A DNA stretch of 64,000 bases from Sphingomonas xinjiangensis (GCF_014199255.1 NZ_JACIJF010000014.1:1-64000), one strand, 5' to 3'; counted from the first letter of the stretch, positions 1 through 8,753 are shown. Notes: a model not told the origin generated them from the letters alone. Translations and numbers: made by a program.

Positions 1-573
1 ATCAACAGGCCGGACACACGGAAGCACCTGAACCTGCGCGAACAAATCTCTCGAACACCCCCTTGCATCCAGAGGGGCGTCCACACACGGACGCGAAGAT
101 CGGCGCGGCCATGAAGACCATGAACGCCAGGCTCATCACCCGCGCCATCGCCCGACCCGCGAAACAGTCGCGCACGAGCGCCACCGTCACCACGCGCGCT
201 CCCGCCGCGGCGGTTCCCATCGCCCGCGGGCGATCAGCAGCAGCACGAAGCTGCCCGAGATTGCCGCGACCGCGCTGGTCAGCACGTAGGAGAAGAGTGC
301 AATGCCGAGCACCGGTCGCCGCCCGAACCGGTCGGACAGTGGACCATAGCCCAACTGCGCGACGGCGAAGCCGATCAGATAGGCCGTGATGATGAACTGC
401 CGGTGGTTCGGCTCCTTCACCCCCAGGGCGTCGCCCATCGCGGGTAGTGCCGGCAGCATGGAATCGATTCCAAGCGCCGTCAGCGCCATCATAGACGCGA
501 TCAGCGCCACGAACTCGCCGAAGCGCAGCGGCGCCTGATTAGCGCTGTCGGTGGTGAGGTTCGGTACGGACAT
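1..573 (-). pseudogene. MFS multidrug exporter (Bcr/CflA-like), frameshifted and truncated
   Basis: From the ATG at 573 the first ~120 codons read as the N-terminus of a 12-helix drug:H+ antiporter: a first membrane helix, then the loop 2-3 signature 'GPLSDRFGRRP' and 'LLLIAR'. Around position 215 the frame is lost; the family sequence resumes in another frame ('MGTAAA', 'VRDCFAGRAMARVMSL', 'FMAAPIFA') as far as about position 80. Family resemblance then stops, and that frame closes at 2-4, so roughly two thirds of a ~400-residue transporter is missing. Compared with relatives, about 7 bases appear lost where 'AxQG' should precede 'MGT'. A sequencing error could explain the frameshift but not the lost C-terminus. 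I infer a dead gene. Confidence 0.7.
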
Positions 574-699
574 GCGCGCTCCCTTGGCCCATCGGGCTGC
601 GTGCGTCACCCCATGGCAGCCGATCATGACGATCACTTTCGCCCGCTTGTTCACTACCGCGTCGAGGGTCTAACTGGCGGCAAATCCTTGGAGACTCGC

Positions 700-1650
700 A
701 TGTCCGATACCCTTGCCGACATCCCGGCGCTTTCGCTGGCGGACCAGCAATCCGATCCCGACGGCTTCGCCCAGGCGTTCGGCCAGTCCTTCCAGCGCTT
801 CGGCTTCGCGGTCGTGCGTGATCACGGCGTGCCCCAGGCGCTGATCGAGCGCGCCTGGGCGATGACCAAGGCGTTCTTCGACCTGCCCGAGGAAGAGAAG
901 CGCGCCTATTTCATCGAAGGCGGGGGCGGGGCCCGAGGCTACACCCCGTTCAAGACCGAGATCGCGAAGGGCGCTAGCCATGTCGACCTCAAGGAGTTCT
1001 GGCATATCGGCCGGCAGCTCGCCGCGGGGCACCGCTTCGAAGCGAACATGTCGCCCAACATCTGGCCCGATCGGCCCGAAGGGTTCCGTGAGACCTTTAT
1101 CGAGCTGTTCGCCGCGTTCGATACCGCCGGCGACAAGCTGCTCTCCGCGATTGCGCGCTATCTGGGTCTGGAGCCGAACTGGTTCGATCCCGCAGTGAAG
1201 GACGGCAATTCGGTCCTGCGCCTGCTTCATTATCCACCCGTCGCTGCCGATGCGCCCGAAGTCCGCGCCGGCGCGCATGAGGATATCAACCTCATCACCC
1301 TGCTGCTCGGCGCCGAAGAGGCCGGGCTCGAATTGCTCGACCGCGATGGCCAATGGCTGCCGATCAAGCCGCCCGAGGGCGCGATGGTGGTCAATGTTGG
1401 CGACATGCTTCAGCGGCTGACCAACCATGTCCTGCCCTCGACCACGCACCGCGTCGTCAATCCGCCGGCCGAGCGCCGTGGCAATTCGCGCTATTCAATG
1501 CCCTTCTTCCTGCACCCCGCGCCCGATTTTCTGATCGAGACGCTGCCGGCGACGATCACCGCGGAGAACCCGAACCGCTATCCGCAGCCGATCACCGCGC
1601 ACGATTATCTGCATGAGCGGCTGGTGGAGATCGGGCTGATCAAGAAATAG
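700..1650 (+). CDS. Isopenicillin N synthase family 2-oxoglutarate/Fe(II) oxygenase
   Basis: 316-residue cytosolic non-haem iron dioxygenase of the IPNS/flavanone-hydroxylase type. The N-terminal DIOX_N half ('FGFAVVRDHGVP') precedes the double-stranded beta-helix. The iron triad is visible: His193 and Asp195 in 'GAHEDINLITLL' and His250 in 'STTHRVVN'; the 2-oxoglutarate anchor is Arg264-Tyr-Ser266 ('NSRYSMPFF'). Sequences of this type in proteobacteria are usually 310-350 residues, so it is full length. The ATG at 700 has a GGAG upstream; a frame open from 601 lacks family similarity before 700. The substrate cannot be told from sequence. It stands alone, divergent from the MFS remnant. Confidence 0.9.
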   Translation: MSDTLADIPALSLADQQSDPDGFAQAFGQSFQRFGFAVVRDHGVPQALIERAWAMTKAFFDLPEEEKRAYFIEGGGGARGYTPFKTEIAKGASHVDLKEFWHIGRQLAAGHRFEANMSPNIWPDRPEGFRETFIELFAAFDTAGDKLLSAIARYLGLEPNWFDPAVKDGNSVLRLLHYPPVAADAPEVRAGAHEDINLITLLLGAEEAGLELLDRDGQWLPIKPPEGAMVVNVGDMLQRLTNHVLPSTTHRVVNPPAERRGNSRYSMPFFLHPAPDFLIETLPATITAENPNRYPQPITAHDYLHERLVEIGLIKK

Positions 1651-1660
1651 AAAAACTAAT

Positions 1661-1796
1661 TCCCCTCCCTTCCGGGGAGGGGCTAGGGGTGGGTTGCGAC
1701 GACGGGGCTCCATGCCCCGGCCGCCGCTTTCTTGTAGGACGTCGAGGCTCGCTTCGCTCGCCACCCACCCCCAGCCCCTCCCTTTCAGGAGGGGAG
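1661..1796. repeat. REP/MITE-like imperfect inverted repeat
   Basis: Two arms of about 37 bases (1661-1697 and 1760-1796) are near-perfect reverse complements; each arm carries its own small hairpin (CCCCTCCC-TTC-CGGGGAGGGG) followed by a GGGGTGGG box. The whole palindrome fills the gap between the oxygenase and hom. This is the form of sphingomonad REP doublets (REPIN-like elements). It could end transcription of the oxygenase gene. Confidence 0.75.
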
Positions 1797-1807
1797 TGAG
1801 AAGAGAA

Positions 1808-3100
1808 ATGACCGAACCGCTTCGCATCGCACTGGCTGGCCTTGGCACCGTGGGCGCGGGCGTCATTCGGTTGCTCGACACCAACGGCGATCTCATCGCC
1901 CGCCGCGCGGGACGGCCGATCGAAGTGGTCGCCGTGTCCGCGCGTGACCGGACCAAGGACCGCGGTATCGACATCAGCCGCTTCGACTGGGTCGACGACA
2001 CCGCCGAACTCGCCCGTCACCCCCGCGCCGATGTCGTGGTTGAGCTGGTGGGTGGCTCCGATGGTCCTGCCGTCGCGTTGGTTCGCGCCGCGCTGGCCGC
2101 GGGTCGCCATGTGGTGACCGCCAACAAGGCGATGATCGCCCATCACGGCCTGGAACTCGCCCGCGCCGCCGAAGCCGCCAATGCCGCGCTGAAGTTCGAA
2201 GCCGCGGTCGCCGGCGGCGTGCCGGTGATCAAGGGGCTGCGCGAAGGCGCCGCCGCCAACGTCGTCACGCGCGTCTATGGCATCCTCAACGGCACCTGCA
2301 ATTTCATCCTGTCGAAGATGGAAGCCGAAGGCCGCGATTTCGCCGACATCCTGGCCGAAGCGCAGCGGCTGGGCTTTGCCGAAGCCGACCCGAGCTTCGA
2401 CATTGACGGCGTCGACGCCGCGCACAAACTGTCGATCCTCGCCAGCCTCGCTTTCGGCACCGAGCCGGCCTTTGACGATGTTGCGATCAGCGGCGTGCGC
2501 CACATCCTTGCGGCCGACATCGCGGAGGCTGCGGCGCTCGGCTACCGCGTTCGCCTGCTCGGCCTGGCCGATGCCGGTCCGCACGGCCTGTTCCAGCGCG
2601 TCCATCCGCACCTGATCCCACTCAGCCACCCGCTGGCGCACGTCACCGGATCGACCAATGCCGTGGTGGCGGAGGGCAATTTCGTCGGGCGTCTGCTGTT
2701 CCAGGGTGCCGGCGCCGGCGATGGCCCGACCGCCAGCGCAGTGGTCGCCGACCTGATCGACATTGCGCGCGGCGAATTCGGCCCGCCTTATGCGATGCCG
2801 GCCGACGCACTGGCCGCGCAACCCGCCGCCGATGCCGGCGAGCGCCGCGCCCGCGCCTATGTTCGCCTGACCGTTACCGACAAGGTCGGCGTGCTTGCCG
2901 AGATCGCCGCGGCGATGCGCGATGCCGGCGTGTCGATCGAGAGCCTGATCCAGCGCGCCGCCGCGCCCGACGGCAGCGTGCTGGTGGCGATCGTGACGCA
3001 TGAAGGCCCCGAGCGCAGCGTCGCGCACGCGCTGGAAAAGCTGCGCGGATCACAAAGCTTGGTTGGCGAGCCGATGTGGATGCACATCCTCGACGATTGA
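1808..3100 (+). CDS. hom: Homoserine dehydrogenase
   Basis: 430-residue NAD(P)-dependent enzyme that reduces aspartate semialdehyde to homoserine, the branch point to threonine and methionine. The Rossmann glycine motif 'GLGTVGAG' is at residues 11-18; the conserved 'TANKAMIA' and 'GILNGTCNFIL' blocks of the catalytic domain follow, and 'EADPSFDIDGVDAAHKL' marks the substrate site. A C-terminal ACT domain (about residues 348-425, 'DKVGVLAEIAAAMRDAGVSI') suggests feedback control by threonine. Length and domain order match monofunctional enzymes. ATG 1808 is chosen because similarity starts there; it lies just after the inverted repeat. glpX follows after an intervening minus-strand gene, an order common in sphingomonads. 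Confidence 0.97.
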   Translation: MTEPLRIALAGLGTVGAGVIRLLDTNGDLIARRAGRPIEVVAVSARDRTKDRGIDISRFDWVDDTAELARHPRADVVVELVGGSDGPAVALVRAALAAGRHVVTANKAMIAHHGLELARAAEAANAALKFEAAVAGGVPVIKGLREGAAANVVTRVYGILNGTCNFILSKMEAEGRDFADILAEAQRLGFAEADPSFDIDGVDAAHKLSILASLAFGTEPAFDDVAISGVRHILAADIAEAAALGYRVRLLGLADAGPHGLFQRVHPHLIPLSHPLAHVTGSTNAVVAEGNFVGRLLFQGAGAGDGPTASAVVADLIDIARGEFGPPYAMPADALAAQPAADAGERRARAYVRLTVTDKVGVLAEIAAAMRDAGVSIESLIQRAAAPDGSVLVAIVTHEGPERSVAHALEKLRGSQSLVGEPMWMHILDD

Positions 3101-3140
3101 GCCCGACGTCTGGTGAAATCAAACCACCGCTGAACTTCAG

Positions 3141-3171
3141 CTGTCATCCTGGCCTTGAGCCGGGAGGACAG
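3141..3171 (+). terminator. Hairpin repeat after hom (CTGTCATCCTGGC arm)
   Basis: The arms CTGTCATCCTGGC and GCCGGGAGGACAG pair at 11 of 13 positions around a CTTGA loop. The arm sequence is a single-copy relative of the longer inverted repeat at 11573-11653. Placed between the convergent hom and the 3200-3544 gene, it probably also ends transcription, although no strong T-run follows. Confidence 0.5.
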
Positions 3172-3185
3172 AAGAAACATTGAGC

Positions 3186-3208
3186 GCGCCCTAGCTGTTT
3201 CAGGGCGC
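3186..3208 (-). terminator. Hairpin at the 3' end of the 3200-3544 gene
   Basis: GCGCCCT (3186-3192) and AGGGCGC (3202-3208) form a 7-bp perfect stem overlapping the stop codon of the minus-strand gene. Reading on the minus strand, a T-rich stretch (TGTTTCTTC) follows. Likely a rho-independent terminator for that gene. Confidence 0.45.
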
Positions 3209-3544
3209 TAGCGGCCGTAGCGACACGCGTGGCGGACGCCCTGCGCCCATAGTGGTGGTCACCCCGACTGCGCCGCATTTCACCGTGAACGCACCTTCGC
3301 CGCACGGCGGCGGCGCGGTGTCGAGCAGCTTGGCCACCCGCTTGTCGGGGTTCTCGTCGCCGTCATAGGTGGTCGTTAGCGGCAGGCGGTATCTGTCGGC
3401 CTGTCGTCGCGCGCAGATCACCACTTCGTCTCCGCGTGCCCCGCGCTTGCAGCCGGGCTCGACGCGCGTGAGTTCGCGATAATTGAGCAGTGCCCCGTCG
3501 ATCGACGGCACTTGCTGGACCAACAGCAGCAGCGCAAAAGGCAT
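3200..3544 (-). CDS. Small exported protein of unknown function
   Basis: 114 residues from ATG 3544, which has a well placed GGGGAG upstream. A hydrophobic stretch at the start ('MPFALLLLVQQV') looks like a signal or anchor. The middle holds 'GDEVVICARRQADRYRLPL', a block I associate with short conserved sphingomonad proteins of unknown role ('EIVVCG.R...YR.P'). Two further Cys (in 'PPPCGEGAF' and 'TVKCGAVG') could form a disulphide. A longer upstream reading of the frame to 3661 has no such support. Product and function not recognised. Confidence 0.65.
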   Translation of the reverse strand: MPFALLLLVQQVPSIDGALLNYRELTRVEPGCKRGARGDEVVICARRQADRYRLPLTTTYDGDENPDKRVAKLLDTAPPPCGEGAFTVKCGAVGVTTTMGAGRPPRVSLRPLAP

Positions 3545-3690
3545 TGCGAGTCTCCCCACCCGTAGTTCACCTAAGCTGACGTGAAGATGTGGCAGAATTG
3601 CGAAGCCGTTGCTGACAACGTTAGCACTCTCGACAGCCATGGCCGCCGCTCCTATCGCCAAGACCTAGTCATCAGAGGATTTCCCGACAC

Positions 3691-4656
3691 ATGCAGACCG
3701 CCAGCCATATCCTGGACCGTGTCCTCGTGCTCGAAATGGTGCGCGTCACCGAAGCCGCCGCCATTGCCGCATCCACGCTGACCGGGCGTGGCGACGAGAA
3801 GGCGGCGGATGCCGCCGCGGTCGAGGCGATGCGCGAGGCGCTCAACAAGCTCTATCTCGACGGCACCGTGGTGATTGGCGAAGGCGAACGTGACGAGGCG
3901 CCGATGCTGTTCATCGGCGAAAAGGTTGGCGCGGCGCAGGGCTCGGGCCCCAAGATCGACATCGCGCTCGATCCGCTGGAAGGCACCACCATCTGCGCAA
4001 AGGCGGGCCCCAACGCGCTGGCGGTGCTCGCTGTCGCGGAAGAAGGCGGGCTGCTCAACGCGCCCGACGTCTACATGGATAAGATCGCGGTCGGCCCGGG
4101 CTATCCCGAGGGGGTGATCGACCTTGCCAAGTCGCCGACGCAGAACGTTCACGCGCTTGCCGCCGCCAAGGGTGTCCAGCCGAACGAGATCATCGCCTGC
4201 GTGCTCGACCGGCCGCGCCACGAAGCGCTGATCGCCGAGCTGCGCGCAATCGGATGCGGCGTGATGCTGATCGGGGACGGCGACGTGGCCGGCGTGATCG
4301 CGACCAGCGATCCCGACACGACGGTCGACATCTATATGGGTTCGGGCGGCGCGCCCGAGGGTGTGCTGGCCTGCGCTGCGCTGCGCTGCGTCGGCGGGCA
4401 GTTCCAGGGCCGGCTGGTGTTCCGCAACGACGATGAGCGCGCCCGCGCGCGGAAGTGGGGCATCGAGGATCTCGACAAGATCTATGCGCTCGAGGACCTT
4501 GCCAAGGGTGACTGCATCTTCGCGGCGACCGGCGTCACCGATGGCTCGCTGCTCGCCGGCGTGAAGCGCGTGCGTGGCAAGATGACCACCGAGAGCGTGG
4601 TGATGCGCGCCAGTTCGGGCACTGTCCGCTGGGTCAAGGGCGAGCACCGCCTCTGA
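3691..4656 (+). CDS. glpX: Class II fructose-1,6-bisphosphatase
   Basis: 321-residue cytosolic phosphatase hydrolysing fructose-1,6-bisphosphate to fructose-6-phosphate in gluconeogenesis. The family's metal-binding blocks are present: 'GEGERDEAPM' at residues 63-72 and 'DPLEGTT' at 94-100. The C-terminal 'FAATGVTDGSLL' and 'TESVVMRASSGTVRW' blocks are also typical of GlpX. Length equals the usual 320-340. Downstream of hom on the same strand. No class I enzyme is visible in the window. Confidence 0.97.
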   Translation: MQTASHILDRVLVLEMVRVTEAAAIAASTLTGRGDEKAADAAAVEAMREALNKLYLDGTVVIGEGERDEAPMLFIGEKVGAAQGSGPKIDIALDPLEGTTICAKAGPNALAVLAVAEEGGLLNAPDVYMDKIAVGPGYPEGVIDLAKSPTQNVHALAAAKGVQPNEIIACVLDRPRHEALIAELRAIGCGVMLIGDGDVAGVIATSDPDTTVDIYMGSGGAPEGVLACAALRCVGGQFQGRLVFRNDDERARARKWGIEDLDKIYALEDLAKGDCIFAATGVTDGSLLAGVKRVRGKMTTESVVMRASSGTVRWVKGEHRL

Positions 4657-4673
4657 TCGATTGACAGCGCGTG

Positions 4674-4719
4674 GCCTGCCCCTTTTAGTTCGTGCGAACC
4701 GAGCGATAAGGGGCAGGGC
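4674..4719 (+). promoter_or_regulatory. Structured 5' leader abutting the CocE-like gene
   Basis: GCCTGCCCCTT (4674-4684) pairs with AAGGGGCAGGGC (4708-4719) with one bulged base. A second small hairpin, GTTCG/CGAAC, sits inside. The outer stem ends directly at the ATG (4720) and contains the G-rich ribosome-binding segment, so it could hide the start site or act as the glpX terminator. Confidence 0.45.
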
Positions 4720-6573
4720 ATGAAAACGTTTTTGAGCGCTTTGGCAGTTGGCGCGGCCGCGCTGCCGATGACCGCGGCGCCGGCCCAACCCCAGGCCGCC
4801 GCAGCCGCTGCTCCCTTCACCTATCAGGAAGTCATGGTGCCGATGCGCGACGGCGCGCGGCTGCAGACCGTTATCCTTCGTCCCGCCGGCGAGTCCGGCA
4901 AGCTCCCGATCCTGGTCCAGCGGACGCCTTACGGCGTTCCCGCGCAGGCGCCCGGCGGCATCCCGCAGGCGTGGAGGTACCTGATGGAGGACGGCTATAT
5001 CCTCGTCTTCCAGAACATGCGCGGCCAGTTCAAGTCCGATGGCGACTTCACCATGTCGATGGCGCTAGACGCCAAGGGCTCCAAGGGTGTCGACGAAGCT
5101 ACCGACAGCTATGACAGCGTCGACTGGCTGGTGAAGAACGTCGCCGGCAACAATGGCAACGTGGGCATGTGGGGCGTGTCCTACCCCGGCTATGCCTCCG
5201 CAGTGGCGCTCGCCAGGCCGCACCCGGCGCTCAAGGCGGTAAGCCCGCAGGCGGCGTGGAACGACTGGTGGATCAACGACGATCTTCACCGCTACGGCGC
5301 GATGCGGCTCTCCTACGCCACTGACTGGCTGTTCGCGCTCCAGAACAACGACCAGGGCGAGGATTTCGACTATGGCGGCAAGGCGCCGGTCGACAGCTAT
5401 GACTGGTTCCTCAAGCTTGGCGCGGTCGAGAATCTCGACAAGCTGTACTTCAAGGGTAGCGTTCCCCGGCTGACCGAGATGATCGAGCACCCGGATTATG
5501 ACGCGTTCTGGAAGACGCAGCGCTGGACCGACAAACTCGGCCGCACCACCGTTCCGACCCTGCACGTCGCGGGCTATTGGGACCAGGAAGACCCGCTGGG
5601 CACCTGGAAAATCTACGAGAAGATGGAAGAACAGGATCCGGACGGGCTGAACACCATCGTTGCCGGCCCTTGGGCGCACGGTACCTGGCATGGTGCGGGC
5701 AGCGATGTCGGCTACGTCAAGTTCGGCCATGAGAGCGGCACTGACTTCATGCGCGACATCGAAGCGCCGTTCTTCGCCTATTGGCTGCATGGCAAGGGCG
5801 CCAAGCCAACCGGCGAAGCACGCAGCTTCCAGAGCGGGTCGTGGACGTGGAAGTCCTATGCGAAGTGGCCGGCACCCGGCGCCACCGCGACCAACCTGTA
5901 TCTCCAGAGCGACGGCAGCCTGTCCTTCACCGCGCCCGCCGATGCCGCTCAGTGCCGCGACTATGTCTCCGATCCCGCAAACCCGGTGCCGTTCCGCGAG
6001 CGCCCGATCTCGCGCACGTATCCTTCCCAGGAATGGCGCTGGTGGGAGGCCGCCGACCAGCGCTTCGTCGACCACCGTCCCGACGTGCTCAGCTACGTCA
6101 CTGCGCCGCTGGAGGCCGACCTCACCGTCACCGGCGACATCACCGCCACGCTAATGGCGTCAACCTCGGGCACCGACAGCGACTTCGTCGTCAAGCTGAT
6201 CGACGTGCTGCCTGACGATTACGAGCCGGTGAAGGCGGGTGCGCTGGGCGACTATCCGCGCACGATGAACGGCTACCAGTTCCCAATCGCCATGGAAGTC
6301 CGCCGTGGACGCTACCTCCAAAGTTTCGAAAAGGCGACCGCGCTCACCCCGAACAAGGTTACCGCGTGGGACGTCCCGCTGCGCCCGCACGACCACGTGT
6401 TCAAGCGCGGCCACCGCATCATGGTCCAAGTCCAGTCGAGCTGGTTTCCGGTGATCGACCGCAACCCCCAGACCTTCGTGCCCAACATCTACAAGGCCAG
6501 GCCCGCCGACTTCCAGAAGGCCACCCAGCGGGTGTGCGGCGGATCGAGAATCACGCTGCCCGTCATGCGCTGA
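4720..6573 (+). CDS. Secreted CocE/NonD-family serine hydrolase
   Basis: 617 residues: a signal peptide (about 1-27, Ala-rich with 'APAQ'), an S15/CocE alpha/beta-hydrolase domain and a C-terminal jelly-roll. Family members cleave acyl or ester bonds, as in alpha-amino acid ester hydrolases, glutaryl-7-ACA acylases and cocaine esterase. The triad can be placed: Ser154 in 'GVSYPGYAS', Asp288 in 'GYWDQEDPLG', His320 in 'GPWAHGTWH'; the spacing (134 and 32) is close to that of characterised alpha-amino acid ester hydrolases. The block 'MRDGARLQTVILRP' opens the mature enzyme. Expected in the periplasm or outside; the true substrate is not known. A structured leader precedes the start. Confidence 0.92.
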   Translation: MKTFLSALAVGAAALPMTAAPAQPQAAAAAAPFTYQEVMVPMRDGARLQTVILRPAGESGKLPILVQRTPYGVPAQAPGGIPQAWRYLMEDGYILVFQNMRGQFKSDGDFTMSMALDAKGSKGVDEATDSYDSVDWLVKNVAGNNGNVGMWGVSYPGYASAVALARPHPALKAVSPQAAWNDWWINDDLHRYGAMRLSYATDWLFALQNNDQGEDFDYGGKAPVDSYDWFLKLGAVENLDKLYFKGSVPRLTEMIEHPDYDAFWKTQRWTDKLGRTTVPTLHVAGYWDQEDPLGTWKIYEKMEEQDPDGLNTIVAGPWAHGTWHGAGSDVGYVKFGHESGTDFMRDIEAPFFAYWLHGKGAKPTGEARSFQSGSWTWKSYAKWPAPGATATNLYLQSDGSLSFTAPADAAQCRDYVSDPANPVPFRERPISRTYPSQEWRWWEAADQRFVDHRPDVLSYVTAPLEADLTVTGDITATLMASTSGTDSDFVVKLIDVLPDDYEPVKAGALGDYPRTMNGYQFPIAMEVRRGRYLQSFEKATALTPNKVTAWDVPLRPHDHVFKRGHRIMVQVQSSWFPVIDRNPQTFVPNIYKARPADFQKATQRVCGGSRITLPVMR

Positions 6574-6589
6574 CCGCAGCGGCGGAGCC

Positions 6590-6862
6590 TCAGCGCCGGC
6601 TACGCCCCTTGGTCATCGGGTCGGGCTTGCGCGGCGGCTTCCATCCCGCCGGCGGCGTCATGCGCTGCTGGCTGGTCCCCAGCCCCATCGCGCCGGGCTG
6701 CTGCCGGGTCAGCCCGGCGGTGTCCGCCACCGCCGCCTGTTCAGAACCGGCGCCGCCGCGCAGCAGGTTGATCTGGTCGCGCAGCCGCCGGGCTTCTTCG
6801 AAGTCCAGCGCCTCGGCGGCCGCATCCATGCGCTGCTGCAGCTCGGCGAGCGTGGTCGTCAT
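6590..6862 (-). CDS. Small UVR-motif protein
   Basis: 90 residues. The first half is a classic UvrB/UvrC (UVR) interaction helix pair: 'LQQRMDAAAEALDFEEARRLRDQI'-like, residues 6-30, with the invariant 'ALDFEEAxxLRDQI' pattern. The rest is a Pro/Arg-rich tail ('PPAGWKPPRKPDP'). UVR motifs mediate UvrB-UvrC contact and also occur in small proteins such as McsA; here no catalytic domain is attached, so an adaptor role is only an inference. Convergent with the hydrolase gene. Confidence 0.8.
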   Translation of the reverse strand: MTTTLAELQQRMDAAAEALDFEEARRLRDQINLLRGGAGSEQAAVADTAGLTRQQPGAMGLGTSQQRMTPPAGWKPPRKPDPMTKGRSRR

Positions 6863-6898
6863 GCGCCGTACAACGCAGAACCGGCGCCGCGGATGCGG

Positions 6899-7669
6899 CT
6901 AATTCTTCAGCCGATACCCGGTCCGGAAGATCGCCACGATCAGCCCAAGGCACAGCACCAGGAACGCCGCAGTCACGCCCAGGCTCAGGCCGATGCTCAC
7001 ATCCCCCTGCCCGAAAAAGCTCCAACGGAAGCCGCTCACCAGATACACCACCGGGTTGAACAGGCTCACGGTGCGCCAGGGCTGGGGCAGCATGTCGACC
7101 GAGTAGAAAGCGCCGCCCAGAAAGGTCAGCGGGGTCACCAGCAGCGCCGGCACGATGTTGAGCTGCTCGAACCCCTTGGCCCAGATGCCGATGATGAACC
7201 CGAACATAGAAAAGGTGATCGAGGTCAGCAGCAGGAAGGCGATCATCGCCAGCGGATGATCGATCCGCAGCGGCACGAACAGCGCTGAGGTGACCAGGAT
7301 GATCAGCCCGATCACCACCGACTTGGTCGCGGCCGCGCCGACGAACCCGATCACCATCTCCAACGCCGAGATCGGCGCCGACAGCAACTCGAACACCGTG
7401 CCGGTGAACTTGGGAAAGTAGATCCCGATTGACGCGTTGGCGATGCTTTGGGTGAGTAGCGAAAGCATGATCAGCCCAGGCACCAGGAAGCTGCCATAGT
7501 TCACGTCGCCGATCGTATCGATCCGACTGCCGATCGCCCCGCCGAACACGATGAAATACAGCGAGGTGGTGATCACCGGGGTGGCGATCGACTGCCAAAA
7601 GGTGCGCATCGTGCGCGCCATTTCGAACTTGTAGATAGCCCAGATGCCGTGCCGATTGAGACCCGTCAT
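6899..7669 (-). CDS. ABC-2 type exporter, membrane subunit
   Basis: 256-residue inner-membrane permease with six predicted helices of the ABC-2/NodJ-YadH type ('[25 protein letters not shown]' region at the start, '[18 protein letters not shown]' and '[13 protein letters not shown]' late). YadH-like permeases typically show this 'P.T.LGG.FYS...LP..W' block. The start codon overlaps the ATPase stop by 4 bases (7666-7669), so the two are translationally coupled and surely form one exporter. The substrate is unknown; YadGH-type systems are linked to drug, lipid or polysaccharide export. Confidence 0.92.
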   Translation of the reverse strand: MTGLNRHGIWAIYKFEMARTMRTFWQSIATPVITTSLYFIVFGGAIGSRIDTIGDVNYGSFLVPGLIMLSLLTQSIANASIGIYFPKFTGTVFELLSAPISALEMVIGFVGAAATKSVVIGLIILVTSALFVPLRIDHPLAMIAFLLLTSITFSMFGFIIGIWAKGFEQLNIVPALLVTPLTFLGGAFYSVDMLPQPWRTVSLFNPVVYLVSGFRWSFFGQGDVSIGLSLGVTAAFLVLCLGLIVAIFRTGYRLKN

Positions 7670-8616
7670 GCCGCAGCTCCTTCGTTTGAGCTTTCGCGCC
7701 GTTCGACCAAATCGACGAAGATGTCCTCCAGGCTGGACTTGGACGTGTCGAGATCCTTGAAGGTGATGCCCAGGTCCGACAGCTTGCGCAGCAAGGACGG
7801 GATGCCGGTGCGCTCGGCCTGCGCGTCGAAGGTGTAGCGCAGCCGGTGACCCTCATCGACTAGCGTCAGCTGCCATTCTGCCAGCTCGGGCGGCACGGCG
7901 CCAAGCGGCTCGACCAGCGACAGGTCCATCTCGCGCTTGCCGAGCTTCTGCATCAATGCGTTCTTTTCCTCGACCAGCAGCAGCTGGCCCTTGTTGATCA
8001 CGCCTACTCGGTCGGCCATCTCCTCGGCCTCCTCGATATAGTGGGTGGTCAGGATGATGGTGACGCCGCGCTCGCGCAGCTTCCCGATCAGTTTCCACAT
8101 GTCGCGGCGTAGCGACACGTCCACGCCAGCGGTCGGCTCGTCGAGGAACAGGATGTCGGGTTCGTGCGCCAGCGCCTTGGCAATCAGCACGCGCCGCTTC
8201 ATCCCTCCGGAAAGCTCCATGATCTTGGCGTTGCGCTTGTCCCAGAGCGACAGGTCCTTGAGCACCTGGTCCAACACCGCCTGGTTCGGTGCCCGCCCGA
8301 ACAGACCGCGGCTGAAGCGCACCGTCGCCATCACCGTCTCGAACATGTCGACCGATAATTCCTGCGGCACCAGCCCGATCCGGCTGCGCGCCTCGCGCGG
8401 CTGACGGATGGCGTCGTGCCCGTCCACCAGGATCGTCCCCGTGCTGGGCGTCACGATGCCGCAGATGATCGAGATCAGCGTCGTCTTACCCGCGCCGTTG
8501 GGGCCTAGCAGTGCGAAGATCTCGCCCCGGCCGATTTCCAGATCGACGTGATCGAGGGCTTTGTGGCCAGAGTCATAGGTCTTGCTGACCTGCGACAGCG
8601 AAAGGATCGATTGCAT
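7666..8616 (-). CDS. ABC-2 type exporter, ATP-binding subunit
   Basis: 316-residue ATPase. Walker A 'GPNGAGKTT' at 38-46, Q-loop 'VPQELS', signature 'LSGGM' at 135-139, Walker B 'DILFLDEP' at 154-161 and H-loop 'TTHYIEEAE'. After residue ~225 there is the extra C-terminal domain seen in YadG/CcmA-type exporter ATPases. ATG 8616 is selected: the frame is open upstream to 8841 but that part has no similarity, and an operator-like palindrome lies 20-31 bases before this ATG. Pairs with the permease that follows. Confidence 0.93.
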   Translation of the reverse strand: MQSILSLSQVSKTYDSGHKALDHVDLEIGRGEIFALLGPNGAGKTTLISIICGIVTPSTGTILVDGHDAIRQPREARSRIGLVPQELSVDMFETVMATVRFSRGLFGRAPNQAVLDQVLKDLSLWDKRNAKIMELSGGMKRRVLIAKALAHEPDILFLDEPTAGVDVSLRRDMWKLIGKLRERGVTIILTTHYIEEAEEMADRVGVINKGQLLLVEEKNALMQKLGKREMDLSLVEPLGAVPPELAEWQLTLVDEGHRLRYTFDAQAERTGIPSLLRKLSDLGITFKDLDTSKSSLEDIFVDLVERRESSNEGAAA

Positions 8617-8635
8617 TGGGAGCCCCCAGAACCGG

Positions 8636-8647
8636 AACGGATCCGTT
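8636..8647. promoter_or_regulatory. Perfect 12-bp palindrome, possible operator
   Basis: AACGGATCCGTT is a perfect palindrome 20-31 bases upstream of the ABC ATPase start, inside the only sizeable gap before this operon. Symmetric sites of this kind are typical of TetR-type repressors that control exporters. No regulator gene is adjacent, so binding protein and function are inferred. Confidence 0.35.
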
Positions 8648-8665
8648 ACGTAAGAACGCGCCGAA

Positions 8666-8681
8666 GCTGGCGCAAGCCAGC
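8666..8681 (-). terminator. Short hairpin between recF and the ABC operon
   Basis: GCTGGC-GCAA-GCCAGC forms a 6-bp perfect stem with a stable GNRA-type loop, 73 bases beyond the recF stop on the minus strand. No clear T-run follows, so termination is only possible. Confidence 0.3.
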
Positions 8682-8753
8682 CTTTGTTCGCCCCGCATGT
8701 TCCTAGAGGGAGGCTGCTTTCAGCTACCTGCGGCCGCCGCGTTGCCTTTGCGA

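Noticed and set aside
1651..1807. A SAM- or threonine-responsive leader before hom
   Set aside because: The gap is filled by a dispersed-type palindrome and contains no leader peptide with Thr/Met codons or riboswitch core.
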